A stretch of DNA of 64,000 nt. It comes from Solen grandis. Taxonomy: Eukaryota > Mollusca > Bivalvia > Adapedonta > Solenidae. The DNA lies in contig CM037794.1 in NCBI GenBank assembly GCA_021229015.1, positions 44,879,237-44,943,236 of the forward strand, read 5' to 3'. Each line of letters starts with the position of its first letter. The first letter of the stretch is position 1. This document shows, piece after piece, positions 12,901 through 25,750 of this stretch. The translations under genes and the position numbers were made by a program. The notes under the pieces were generated by a model. That model did no database searches, was not told the DNA's origin, and was given only the letters and a program-made list of their open reading frames with translations.

Positions 12901-13524
12901 AATCAGTAAGCTAAGACAATGATGTTGAATGAAATGGAAAGAAAAATATGTCTTCTTACTATATCTGCATGGACTTTTAGGTGTTCATCCTGTTATCTCA
13001 ATCTGACCCAGAATTCTTCTTAAAGACCATTTTCTTGTCAGTTGACCCTTTGCATGAATGTTGAAATTTCCTTGTTGAAAAGAAAGTGAGCAATTTTAGG
13101 TGGTGTTTGGTTACACATAAAGAAAGTATTTTCAGAGCTATGGTAAGTAGTGATTAATTCTCGCAGTGTACATGACATAAAAAATAAAAAAGGGCATATG
13201 GCTCTTATTTTGTGGAAATGAATGAGCCTTGTAAGCATTTTGTGAGTATCTCATCTATGTTAACATGCTAATTTCGACCACTGCAGCAGTGACTGTCTGA
13301 ATTTGTTTTTAAATGATTATAATGTGGATGAAAGAGTGTAAATGCGAATTATACACTGATGTCACCTCCCCAAATGTTATGACCTGATATTTTCCAATTT
13401 TCAATTAAATTCAAAAGCATCAGTAATTTTCAGTGCTTTACAAAAACTTCACTCTGGAGCTGAGGCTGTACTCTGCTCTTAATTTACTTCAAATATCAGT
13501 AGATAGCATTTATATAGATAGATA

Positions 13525-13680
13525 TCCTTTTTTGTGTCATCTGCTGTAAGCAGAGGTGACATAAAGGGATCACTTACACATTGTCTGTCTGTTTGTCTGT
13601 CTTTCACATTTTGTCTGTCACATTTTTCTGCAAGGCTTTTTTCAACATGTAACACATTTGTTCCAAGGATCACTTCTTAT
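13525..13680. repeat. Hairpin-type repeat end with GTCTGTCT tract
   Basis: TGTCATCTGCTGTAAGCAGA followed by GGTGACA forms a stem-loop at 13534-13560, followed by GTCTGTCTGTTTGTCTGTC. The same end appears at 20656. It resembles one end of the hairpin-ended tandem-repeat elements, here truncated. Confidence 0.6.
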
Positions 13681-13925
13681 TTGTAGTTTGTGGATATCTG
13701 TTTTCAATAGCATGTTACCCTGTAGCATTTTTTGTAACCCTGCATAAGTGAGTCCCTTCAACTGGGGAAGGTGGTGCACATTTACGGATAAAAAACATCT
13801 TCAGGTGTCAACAAGGAATGCAGCCTATACATGCTATAGAATATGACAATTTGGAATTCAAAATGATAATCAAATACATATGCACATAATCTGTATTTTT
13901 GTTATCTTTCAGATAAACTTAAGAC

Positions 13926-16900
13926 ATGCCAGGGCTGTTCAATTGTGCAGGAGATATCCTGTTTGATGACAATCAGCCACTTCCTGGACAGATCAGCAAT
14001 GTACAGCTAAAGAAGTTCTCAGAAACCAGCAATTTTCTGCAGTGTCTGCGGCCATTAACACCGGAGCATCCATATTTCTTTGCTCAGATTCGAACACTAG
14101 GTAGTTCTTTGCATGTAAATTTAGTATTAGTAAATTATAGTGTAGGTCCATTATTACACACTCCATTATAAAAACCTATGAAACATGATTCATACCATAG
14201 ACCCAAAGTAATTAATTTTTCAATGTTGTGATATAGATAGAACACAAATCAGTTTAATGGGGTACCTAAGTTTGGACTGCTTAATAGCATTATAATGGAT
14301 CTGTCCTGTAAATGCTTGTATGGCCGTCACATTTACATCAGAGGTATCCGGTACATTGCTTTGACCGAAAAACTGCCGTATTTAAAAAAAAAAAAATCAA
14401 CAACCTTATATAACATATTATATATAATGTCATTTTTAAAAAAAAATAATTTTTTAATGGGCAGCAACGTGCCGGGTACCTTTGATTTACATGTATACAC
14501 ATTTAGATATCAGTCATTTTATTAGGTATTATATAACTGATAAGTGTACGAAAAATATTAATACTGATTGCTTGAAAAACATGTTAGAATGAAATTGATT
14601 TATATTTAATCATACATTTTCAGTTAAACTTTAACCAGTTTTTCTTATCATTTATTTTGATACTGTAAAAATGAGAATAAGAGGTGTTGCAAGTTTTTTT
14701 TCTTCTTTTCCCTTTATCAGCACAGGTTCATAGGCATCTTCCCCTTTAGAAATTTCTTTAAAGTCAGGCAGTTTTCCTCCAATTTACCACAGGATTTTTC
14801 CATCCCCAATTTAAAGAAAATGACAAATTTCCCCCAAAATATGGTATAAAGGCCTTTTTCTCATCATCTGTAAAAAAGGCTAGTGTAATAACTTGTGTTA
14901 AAATTTTATTTCCTGTAGCTCAAAAAAGCAAAATAACTCTTGGAATTGCTGGACCAAATATTGACAAAGATGCCCACCCAGGACACTGGAACAACACTGT
15001 TGGTTACCATAGTGATACAGGCCAGTGTTTTTCTTCCCATACAGACCGTGCCAATACAAAGGGAGAAAAGTTTACCATAGGTAATGTATGATTTGTACAA
15101 GGATTTTATTTTATAATGCTGTTGATAAAAGGCTTTATCACAATTCAGAAACTGACTATATTTCTCAATTTTTAAAATAAAAGATTTAAATTTCATTTTC
15201 ACAATTATTTTTAAAATTAATATAAATACATTATGGTACAAAGACTAATATACATGTATAGATGTCAGAGACATATTAAAATCAGAAATATCCTATATAA
15301 TACTGCTTGCTTACAACATTGCCATGTCCCAAAAAGTGCTAAGAAGCCTTGACCTCTTCCCAAATATGGCTGAAGTTCAAGCCATATAATGTCAAGGGTT
15401 CATTTATTATAAGGTAATCTTAGTTAGGGGGTTTAGTGTTGAACTTAGTCTGACAGATGTTACAGAGTTGGACAAAGTCTGACAGGTGTTTTAGAGTTGG
15501 ACAAAGTCTGGTGTGTGTTTTGGAGTTGGATTTAGTTTGTTTTTTGGTTGGACTAAATCTGACAGGAGATTTTTTGGTAGGACTAAACCTGACAGGTGTT
15601 TTTTGGTTTGACTAATTCTGGGCACTGTAAATTGACAGGTGTTTTAGGGTTGGACTAAATCTGACAGGTGTTTTTTGGTTGGATTAAATCTGACAGGTGT
15701 TTTAGCACTGGACAAAATCTGATAAGTCTGAGTTAATCAATATCTGACAGATGTTTTGGAGTTGATTGCTAAGTGTCAGATTATTTTGTTTCAAATTTAA
15801 GTTTCTTTTTGGCTTATAGAAACATTTAAATGTGTTCCAGGGGACATGCTAGGAGTGCTGGTGACCTATTTTGGTGAGAAAATGTCAACTGTGATATTTT
15901 TGAAAAATGACATCCCTGTTGCAACAAGGTTTGTTAATTCAGTTACCCATTATCAGGCCTATAAATTTAAATTGATTTCTATTAATAAGAAACAGTTTTT
16001 TACAACTTACACTGGACCAGTACTTATCACCTGGTAAGGTCTTGATAAAATCTCATACCCAGCAACTAACAATCTACCAGCAATGAACATCGCCATTAAA
16101 GGGGGAGAAATAGATTGTAACTTAAACAGGGGTGTAAAATTCCTAAAAATATCATTTGCTTTGAATAGCCCCTCCCAGGTTGAGGTACTAAAATTAAGAA
16201 AACACACCAAAAAAATTCTGATTTTTAATTGCTCTTGCACGAATTTTCACTGGCCAGGGAGAGCAAGTGAGTTGAATTTAACACACCTTCTCAAATATCA
16301 AATGTGTTAATAAACAGTATTTATTCATAGATCTTCAATGATGTGATTTATTGACACTAGATTGTATTTACTGTTGTGACCAGGTATCTATTTGAAAGTG
16401 ACACCAGCAGGTTCCTGCCCACTATCTGTTTGGAACATGGGCCTATTGACCTGGGGATTATGTGGCCGGAGGCGGCTCTCACTATACCAAAGTTAGATGA
16501 GGTTGGTATTGTTGGCAGCTTGACTGTCTGTATGTAAAACCTTGACAGTAAGTCCACCAATGGGACTGTGATCAACAAGTCTTACTCAGGTCTTACTCAT
16601 AATGACTTAATATTAGTATACTGTCAGAACATAAAATGGTGTATGAAACAATGGATTTTGATTTGCCATGCAGTCTGTTTAGAATCTAAGCTACAAAATT
16701 GTATGAGCAAACAACCTACACCCTGATTTAGACAGCTACAGGTTTATATGAGGAATGGGGTTAATATGTTAAAAAACGTAATAGTTAAAAGAGTCCTGAG
16801 AGTAGTGTTCTTAAATGTGGAGTGGTCCTGGTATTTAGGTGGTTTATAGATGAGATTCTACTGCAATTATTATTTCCAGGTTGGTGCAATTTCACAATAG

Positions 16901-19900
16901 TTCATGAGATTGGTGTAATTTCACGTCAATTTATGAATTTGTTACAGTTTGACATTTCTTTCATGAGATTGGAACTATTTCACATCAATTTGAGTTTGCA
17001 TTCATAATTGCTAACCCACAAAATCATTTGCAGTTGTGACATTCATTTATAATGGAGAACATTATGAAGGATGGACACTGTACTCTTGTTGTATTTTGTA
17101 TGAGGAGCCATTCTGGTATCTATACATCATGTATATGTAATTTATTCCACAGAATAATATGTGTAACTGGATCAAAGAGATGGGTGTGTACTACAACAAA
17201 CAACAAGACATGTTCTCCTATGATAAAGAGAATGCAGAAGTCACCCTACAGTGTCCTGTGCCCCTGAGCAAAGGTAACACTCACATCATTTGTTTTAAGC
17301 CTTTACTTCTTATAGACACATTTTGATGCATTGGCAAGCAAGAGCAGACCCAGATCAGACATCTCCTGGAAGGCCCCATATGATCAGGGTCTCCTTTGTT
17401 TGCTCATAAAATATTGTAACTCAGATTCTACACAGTCTGTGTAGCAAAAATAAAAATCATGCAACATGGGAATGTGCCAAATTAGAAAATTTGGAGCCAC
17501 TTTAAATAAATTCAAGTCATTGGCGCATTTGGTACACAACAGGCAAAGCACTGTATGCCCTCCGTTTTTTGTCTGATTCTCCACACCAGTATCGGGAATA
17601 TACCTCAAATTGTCCACGGTTCTGTGATGATCACTCCTTGGTCAGTTACAGTTTCAATGCAAATATTGTATCTTATATAATTTAATAATGCGGAGTGTTT
17701 TGTGCTTTTGTATGTGTAAATAAACACTTGATGTGCACCAGTATCTCAGGCTCTAGCTGTTATGTACCAAGTGAATTACCTTTAAATATGGATGCAACAG
17801 TATATATTTTCAATTAAAAGAGAGGGTAAAGTCAATGACTTTTTACACTCACTCAGCCCCTCACCGCGTGTGTTCAAATCCTGGCCATGTCATTTGGATG
17901 TTCATGTGAGGAAACCTTCCAGCTGGCTTGCTGTAGGTCGGTAGTTCTACCCGGATGCCTCTTTGCATTACGTCACTATATGACTGAAATACTGTCAAAG
18001 CGACGATAGACTCAAATAGTCAAGTCAAGGAATAGGTTGAACAATTCTAATGGCTTATATTGACTCAAAATAATTATTCCAGATGTTGTACACTATGAGG
18101 TGATAGTGAAGGAGTCGGAGGGTGGAGAGAGCCCAGCAGTTGGCATAGGAAGCTGCAGTCCAATCCAGCCCTCCCCTAGGTGTGTCCTCCTGCGGGACTT
18201 CTTCAGATGGAAGGCTGATGGAAGAGGTATGATCATATAAACATCTACACTGCTGAAAGAAAAACCTTTACATTAATCTCTTGTTTTAAATGCAAATGCT
18301 TACAACTAGCAAACTAATATGATGTGCAAATGAGCAAATATGGGCCCTGCATGGCTTAGTGGGTAAAATCACAGACTTATCATTGCTCAGCCCCTCACTG
18401 CTGTTGATTCAGGGTCAGACAGAGTAACTTGAATTTGCTTATAAACTTGAACTATAATGCATGTACACAACCAAGGCTGATAAACTGTGTTTTCTTTCGG
18501 AAAAAAATCTTTTTTTTTGTATTGGTACAGATAAGTCCTTAATGTAGCCCACTTTGTACACTGTAGAGCTGAAGACCCATGTCAACCAGCGTATTGGATT
18601 CGGGGTACACTACAACCCAGAGTTGGTGGATGATCCAGACTTTGATGATAAAGCGGAGCAGCTTGTGTTGTGTTTTGTCACCCTGGACATGCAGATTGTC
18701 TTCTTCCGTGTGATGCTACAGCCCCCAGGGGGGTTTTATCCACTTGTCTTATTGACAAGAGGGGGTATGTGCACAGACTTCTTTCATTGATGCATTTTTT
18801 GTTGTTATATAAATTTGTAAAATGTATGATTTAACCTTTGGTAGAGATCACCTGGACAAAGCAGCCAACCTGTTTAACCCTTTACCTCGTGAATATTCAT
18901 GTACATATTAATGACCTGATGAATGTTGATTAATTGAACTTTTAATACCGATAGTATATGAAACAATGGATTTTTCTGTGCCTTGCAGAATGTGTAGAGT
19001 CTGAGCAACAATATTGTATAAGCAAACATAGGACATCCTTATCAGATAGCTTCTAAAGGAGATCTGATCATGATCTGCTCTGTGTGCTTATGTGTCAAAA
19101 ATGTGTCTCTTTGGGTAAAGGGTTAAGTTACAAGCTGTAAGTAAACTGGTTTGAATATTCCCTGCTTTTATTGGCGGTATTAACCACTTCTAGTAAATGA
19201 TATCTGTAATTTCATAGATTTATTGCTTTATATTTTATGTGATACATTTACTATTACTTATATAAGCTGAATGAGGTCCCTTTCTAAATATTATGATATT
19301 ACACTATAAGATTTTCAACTGATGCCAACCCTCTACTGAATAAAACTAGCACACAATCTTCTTTCCATTCCTCAACTATTGCTTCCTCTTAACAAACCAC
19401 ACTTATTTCGTCATAAGTATCCTATAACACACATCCTCCTCTGAATAAAATATACACATACATCCTCTCCAACTGGTCCCAGTGACCGAGTGGTTAGAGC
19501 ATCTACTCAGGAATCAGGAGGTCCTGGGTTTCATCCCCAGCTGCTACAAACCATAGTGGTAAAAAACCATCCATCCATCGTATTTTTCTATGAATATAGC
19601 AAATTATCTTTCTTATTTTTTTGGTAGTGTAATTAAGTATGTAAAGTCTTACGTATTATTCATTTCTGCAGTCACCTTCTGAATAGATTAACATGTTCAT
19701 TATACCACCAGATACAAAGTCTATGGTCGATATATTGGAGTCACGTCTGTCAGTTGGTCAGTTTCTCCGTCTGTCCGTTTGTAGACGAGATTTGTCCACC
19801 CTATTTCTTGGCTACCTTAGGTCAGATTTTGATGAAACTGTAGAAGACTGATAAGTACCAAGCCTAGTTGCTCATATTGTTGGCATGTCATGGTTCACTT

Positions 19901-22900
19901 GATTTTGGATGAGTTATGGCCCTTTGTTACATTTCTCAAGACTGTCTGACACGGTAACAGTAACTGTGACAATGCGGTATCTGGATATTTATCATCTTCA
20001 TTGATAGTTCTTGTTTCAATCTTCACTCATACCTTCCCCTGCATGTTCCACCCTCATACTTATAACCAGCCTTTGTCTGTATGCAGCATCCAAGGTACAG
20101 TTGGATATGGAGACCAACAGAGACCTGGGTCGGGAATCAACCCGAGAACTCCTGGACAACTTGTATAGAGAAAAGTATTACAATGCTTTAGATACTATAG
20201 AGGCAAGCAAAGCAGAACAAGGTATTATTGCCCTTTGTTATATTTATTGAATATATTTTGTTGGCACAATTTCTTAGCTACCATTGGTCATATTTTCTAT
20301 TAAAGCAACTCGTTCACAGATGATCTGTAGAAATTAAAAAAAAAAAAAAAATCTACTCTTCCTTGCTATTGTTGATGAGGTCTCTGTTTCCTGAAGGTCA
20401 TATTGTACAGGGAAATTCTATTTTTGTAATGTATCTTAGACAAAATCAGTCAAATTTAGAATACAATATCCCAAAAGGACATGTTTTGCTACATGGAATC
20501 TTCACCACTTCAACGTAGTGATTTGTAAATTCATCCTATGAAGTTAGCGCATGAGGGTAAAGTGAATGAATCTAATTATAGGTTTTAGTCTGTCTAAATA
20601 TAGTTTTAATACTGTCTATGATGGCCTGTGATGGGGAATCCACCCAATTATTGTGTCACCTGCTGTTAGCAGAGGTGACACATAGGGATCACTTTTCCGT
20701 TGTCTGTCTGTCCGTCTGTTCACCAACCAGATTGGAGTAAAGGGCCAAACAATACTGTCTGAGCAAACAGGAGACCCAGTTCAGAGCTGTCTGATCTAGG
20801 TTTGCTCTGTTTGCTAATGCATCAAAATGTGTCTATATAAAGTAAAGGGTTTATTAGCATACAGCTTGTGATGAAATGTTCTATCTCACAAAATCCATTT
20901 TGGAATAAATTCATTTCAATTTTTATGACCACTTTATGATTTCTGACTGTTGTGGTAGTATTTGATTTGGGAACTGAATATTTGACAATTTAGATATGAG
21001 AACTTGTATAACACAGGTAAGCATACCGGTACTAGTCAAAGTAAATGTTGCTATAAACACAGCATAATCTTATTATATTTAAACATATTCAGCAAGAACA
21101 ATTTAAACAGCTACTCTGACTTGATGATTTGGCCCACATGGGGTATTTTCATTTTTGGACAAAGCAGCTGATAACAGATTGATATCATTTATCTATTTCA
21201 TAACAAGGGACATCATCTAAATCATAAATTTTATGGTGTGAATTAATTCAGATTCATAAAATTTGAAAAATACACAATAACATAAAATGTATGTACAATT
21301 TTTCACTTATGCCATACAGCTTTGCTTTTAACCTCGCATTATGAAACTGTGTCTCGTTTGTCTTGTGAATTGACAGTGTCATGTAATTTTTTCAGTGTGG
21401 TTCAGAGTCCGGGTCGCTCACTACATATGTACATTGAGAAGGCTACATAGGTCTTAGATGTTGCAATATGCAGAACAAAATATGAAGAACTAAACTCACT
21501 GTCACACAGAGCTCTGCCCACAATGCTCTTAGGTCACATAGGCACCATACAGTCACTTATTTTCTCCATATTAAGACCTCACAATTCAATATATATTTTT
21601 TTAAAATTTGGAACAATTTTTGGATGATTAAATAGGTCAACTGTAATAATGAAACTGTTCCAGAAATAACAGATGAGATGCTGAATAAGTCGGACCAGAT
21701 CACCGTTGTGATAGAAGAGAGGCTATGTGCATTGAGGATGTCCGGCCTCGTAAAACGGATCCATGGAGTGCAGCTGAAGGAACCACTGACAGAACAGGAC
21801 TCTTATTTCTATGTGCAGATCATTGAGCTGAGTAAGTTCACTTGTCACTGATCATCATCATCATCATATCATTATTATTGTTGTCATCATAAGCATCAAT
21901 CATAAGTCAAGTAATAAATGTGTCAAAATGTTTTACATTGCCTTATGGAAATTTGACCTTGATTTTAATTTCAATCAACAAGAACAATCTGAATTTTAAA
22001 AAAGGAACACAACCCCTCTCCCTCCTGAAAAAAAACAGCACACATTCACACACACAAAACAAAACAAAAACAAACAAAAAAATCACCAAAATAAACTAAA
22101 AAAATTTTTTTAATAATAAACAATTTTTTTTTTACAAATATATTACAAATGCAGTGCTTGTGTTAAGCTTGTGATAATATTTACCTACTATTTTTGTGCT
22201 TAACTACAATGTATGGGTATGTGTGTTTGGTATGTATGTTTGGTATGTATTACAGATGAGGACTCTGCAGTCAGTATAGGTATAGCAGGCCTGAACCTCC
22301 CAGTGACCCAGACCCAGCATGTCGGCAAGGTGGATAAAACCATAGGATACTTGTCCAAGGATGGGAAACTACACTGTGACAAGAAGGGCGAGCCTGCAGT
22401 CAGATTCAATGAAGGTATACTGGCTTTGGAATACAGAATGTTGATTCTTAATGCTTATATTGTTTATGTTGAATGTTAATTGAATGCAGAATGTTTATGC
22501 TGTTACAGAATGTTTTCTTTATGTATGCTGAGTGTTTGTGAAAAAAATTAAGGTACTGATATTCGTCTTTTAACAAACAAACCCTGAACTCTGCCATGCT
22601 CCATTGTGCTGCAGGTGACATGGTCGGAGTGGAGGTGAGAGGTTGGTCAGATGATTACTGTTCTGTCATGTTCCTGAAGAATGACCTGCCCATCTGCCAG
22701 AGGCTGGTGAACATGAAGGGCTGGAGCGGGCTCTACCCAACCATCACCATGTGTGGCAACGGATATGGGGTGGAGCTCCTGGTGTACTGGCAGAACAGGA
22801 TAGCAGTCCCGCCGGCCATAATGCCCGTAAGTTATGCTGGGGATCTGCTCATCTTGAGATTTGGGAGTCAAATCTAGAAATGTTGAATGTTCCATTATCC

Positions 22901-25750
22901 TGTTACAACAATTCATTCAGATACTCCATTTATACCTTAGGTAAGCCAGACCAGATTGGAAGTACTTCTCTTTATTTGTGTCTCATCTCCAAGGTACAGA
23001 TGTGCCTTCAATGATGATGATTCTTGTGCTCAGGAATATGTGTACTAAGTTATATGACTGTTCTTCAGTGGCTGAAGGAGACAGGGCGGGATGGGGTTTG
23101 AAATGTGCAATTTCTTATATAGCCCAGCCCCACTTCACTTTATTTTGCAAGATGTAATAAAATTTATGCTGTAAATATATTTTCCACAGATTTAATTTGC
23201 TGGCTTTTTCCTTTTCATATGCAGAATTAAATAACCACAGAAATAAATGACTCTCAGTATCTAAGAACTAGAATTTTTTTATATTGAAATATTGTAAAAA
23301 TAAATATTTAGTTGACATATTGGACAGGCTGGGAACCATACATTTTCACTATTAATTTTTAGCTCACCAGAGCACGAAGTGCTCAGGGTGAGCTATTGGG
23401 ATCACCCTTCGTCCGTCGTCAGTCGTCGTCCGTTGTCAACAATTTGCTTTAAAAGACATCTCCTCTGAAACCGCTGGACAGAATTTGATGAAACTTGGCA
23501 TGTATGATCCTTGGGTGGACCTCTACAAAAATTGCTCAAATAAAGTTGATCCATGAAGAACTCTGGTTGCCATGGCAACAAATAGAAAAAATAATTGAAA
23601 ACTTTGAAAATCATCTCCTCTGAAACCGCTGGACAGAATTTGATAAAACTTGGCATGTATGATCCTTGGGTGGACCTCTACAAAAATTGCTCAAATAAAG
23701 TTGATCCATGAAGAACTCTGGTTGCCATGGCAACAAATAGAAAAAATAATTGAAAACTTTGAAAATCATCTCCTCTGAAACCGCTGGACAGAATTTGATA
23801 AACTTGGCATGTATGATCCTTGGGTGGGCCTCTACAAAAATTGCTCAAATAAAGTTGATCCATGAAGAACTCTGGTTGCCATGGCGACAAATAGAAAAAA
23901 TAATTGAAAACTTTGAAAATCATCTCCTCTGAAACCGTTGGACAGAATTTGATAAAACTTGGCATGTATGATCCTTGGGTGGGCCTCTACACAAATTGCT
24001 CAAATAAAGTCTATCCATGAAGAACTCTGATTGCCATGGCAACAAATAGAAAAAATAATTGAAAACTTTGAAAATCATCTTCTCTGAAACCGCTGGACAG
24101 AATTTGATAAAACTTGGCATGTATGATCCTTGGGTGGGCCTCTACAAAAATTGCTCAAATACAGTTGATCCATGAAGAACTCTGGTTGCCATGGCAACAA
24201 ATAGAAAAAATAATTGAAAACTTTGAAAATCATCTCCTCTGAAACCGCTGGACAGAATTTGATAAAACTTGGCATGTATGATCCTTAGGTGGGCCTCTAC
24301 AAAAATTGCTCAAATACAGTTGATCCATGAAGAACTCTGGTTGCCATGGCAACAAATAGAAAAAATAATTGAAAACTTTGAAAATCATCTCCTCTGAAAC
24401 AAATGGTTAGAATTTATTTTCCTTTGGCACAAATAGTCACCTCATGAATGTCTACCATAATTGCTAAAACAAAGTTGATCCCTTGAAAAATGAGGCCCCT
24501 TGGGGGTTGGCTAATTTCCTTATATACTCTATATAGAAAACATCAAAATACTTTTTTTTATGAAGCCAGCTGTGAGAATTTAATTTCCTTTGGCCCAAAA
24601 ATGTATACCAATGGCTAAAATAAAGTTAATTCCTAAAAAAAAAAAAAAATTCTTCTTCTGAAAGGGGGGTTCTATTCCCATCCGTAAAAGTATATATTTT
24701 TCCTCAACCGCATTTTACACACTTCTCCTTCTCAATTTGTTTTGTTTTTTCTCATTTAACTGGTAATCCGCCTGGTAATCTAAAGAGAACTAAAAAGAGA
24801 GAGGAAAAAACTTGAAATGAGCTTATCTGTTTAACTCTATTTTGCATAAAATTCTGCCAGATTCATGGCGATGTCACGTACGCAAATTGCCGATTTTGTT
24901 ACGAAAATATTTTAATGTAGAGATGCATTGTTTTGTGGATAAAAGCTAAAAAGACACACTGTAGGTAATTTGGAGAGTACTTTTAGTATTTTGCAAAATA
25001 GATTCACAACTTTCTCTGACCATGTAAATAAAATTAATAACCAAAAAAGCTTTGCATTTCTAAATGTCATCAGTTTTCGCGGATTTGCTTTCTCTTTTGA
25101 CAACTTGTAAATAAAAGGAATCTGAAACGATATTAAAGAATTTTCGAAATATTTTGTTACAGATTGTTATTTAAAAGTTTAATCATGTTATGTAAAAGTT
25201 AAATCAACCATTTTAACGAACTGCTTTCATTTTCTTCCCATACAAAAAGCCCTGTGTCTTTCAAACTATCACATCGTGTAACTGCAACTGATAATACATT
25301 ATATTATCTTCAATTAATAAATTTCAGAATTTTACTTCCATGAAATTAATGGTCAGGATTGATTTCATGAATGTCTGCCATGATTGCTAAAATGAAATTG
25401 ATCTCTGGTTTGTCATTTGATTTCCTTATAGAAAAAAATCATCTTGAATATGCTGATTTACACTGGTGAGCGTTTATGGCCCTTGGGCCTCTTGTTAAAC
25501 ATTACAATGACAATAATGGGTGTTCAGATTACACAGGAAACATCATATAATGTAAACCGAAACATAATGTGTTCCATTATATGTACATTAAGATTAGATC
25601 CTTATTATGATACACACTTATTGTTTCAGAACGATGTCCACCACTGGTGCCTTCCTCCTGACTCTGAGGTGGACATGGAGAATAATATGGTCACACTGAA
25701 GGATCATGTGAACCCAACCAAACTACAGTGTCCATACCCTCTCAATGATG
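13926..25750 (+). CDS. Multi-SPRY-domain protein, SPRYD3-like (3' end not found)
   Basis: Coding exons: 13926-14100, 14919-15080, 15820-15928, 16384-16501, 17153-17273, 18083-18226, 18567-18764, 20087-20221, 21664-21831, 22256-22414, 22615-22826, 25630-25750. All are GT-AG and in phase, giving 607 residues. SPRY 1 spans residues 20-188 (ITLGIAG, NNTVGYHSDTGQCF, GDMLGVLV, VIFLKND). SPRY 2 spans about 220-342 and is degenerate, lacking the GYH-DDG core. SPRY 3 spans about 405-567 (VSIGIAGLNL, KTIGYLSKDGKLH, GDMVGVEV, VMFLKNDLP). Exon 12 repeats exon 5 and would open a fourth SPRY, which is missing, probably inside the N gap. The first coding exon starts at 13913 after an acceptor, so an untranslated exon lies upstream. 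There is no signal peptide. SPRY domains are intracellular protein-binding folds; the partner is unknown. The nearest human relative I recall is SPRYD3. Confidence 0.85.
15420..15775 (+). repeat. Minisatellite, about 32-bp unit (SPRY gene intron)
   Basis: About ten degenerate units of the form TTGGACTAAATCTGACAGG plus TGTTTTTTGG. Units vary in length. It lies in the intron between SPRY-gene coding exons 2 and 3, ending about 45 bp before exon 3. Confidence 0.8.
17838..18010 (+). repeat. SINE family A copy
   Basis: Contains CACTCAGCCCCTCACCGCG, GTTCAAATCCTGGCC (B box), CTTCCAGCTGGCTTGCTGTA, GTCACTATATGACTGAAATA and the GCGACGATAGACTCAAATAG tail. It matches, in the opposite orientation, the copies at 35265 and 36900. 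It ends about 70 bp before SPRY exon 6. Confidence 0.75.
18338..18450 (+). repeat. SINE family A, head only
   Basis: TGGCTTAGTGGGTAAAATCA with CTCAGCCCCTCACTGCTG and GATTCAGGGTC is the eroded tRNA-like head of family A. The body is absent. Confidence 0.5.
18874..19126. mobile_element. TTAACCC MITE, diverged copy
   Basis: Flanked by TTAACCCTTTACC and GGTAAAGGGTTAA as inverted termini over about 250 bp. Interior phrases (TATGAAACAATGGATTTT, GTATAAGCAAACA) recur at 16640-16710, and related ends recur at 20737-20855 and 17300-17420, so several decayed relatives lie in this gene's introns. Confidence 0.6.
19475..19560 (+). repeat. tRNA-like SINE head
   Basis: GGTCCCAGTGACCGAGTGG-TTAGAGC (A box) and CCTGGGTTTCATCCCC (B box) spaced as in a tRNA. 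The acceptor-stem ends do not pair well and no clear body follows. I take it as a SINE relic. Confidence 0.5.
20654..20860. repeat. Hairpin end plus TTAACCC-family fragment
   Basis: GTGTCACCTGCTGTTAGCAG-AGGTGACAC (20656-20685) is a strong stem-loop matching the one at 13534, followed by GTCTGTCTGTCCGTCTG. It is then interrupted by sequence related to the TTAACCC MITE ending GTAAAGGGTTT. Confidence 0.55.
23361..25498 (+). repeat. Hairpin-ended tandem-repeat element, 155-bp core (SPRY gene intron)
   Basis: The left end AGCTCACCAGAGCACGAAGTGCTCAGGGTGAGCT is a long palindrome, followed by CGTCCGTCGTCAGTCGTCG. The right end GGCCCTTGGGCCTCTTGTT matches, reversed, the left end of the 7809 element. 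The core TCCTCTGAAACCGCTGGACAG repeats at 23461, 23616, 23771, 23925, 24080, 24235 and 24390: seven units of 155 bp (one of 154), about 95% alike by eye. After 24420 comes non-repeated or decayed sequence. It sits between SPRY exons 11 and 12. Confidence 0.88.

Larger units (their letters stand above)
12392..12990. repeat. Inverted repeat bracketing the TSG101/SPRY promoter
   Basis: The left arm (12392-12487) and right arm (12893-12990) are reverse complements over about 96 bp with roughly ten differences by eye. Shared core: GTAAGAAGACATATTTTTCT. The spacer of about 405 bp holds the TSG101 untranslated exon and both E-boxes. Confidence 0.85.

Noticed and set aside
13525..20690. CRISPR-like spaced hairpins (13534 and 20656)
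   Set aside because: Two isolated ends of an interspersed element 7 kb apart in an animal genome; no spacer array.
25630..25750. Exon 12 of the SPRY gene as the extracellular loop of an organic cation transporter
   Set aside because: The HWCLPP segment suggested it, but the exon matches SPRY-gene exon 5 in length, phase and sequence, which explains it better.
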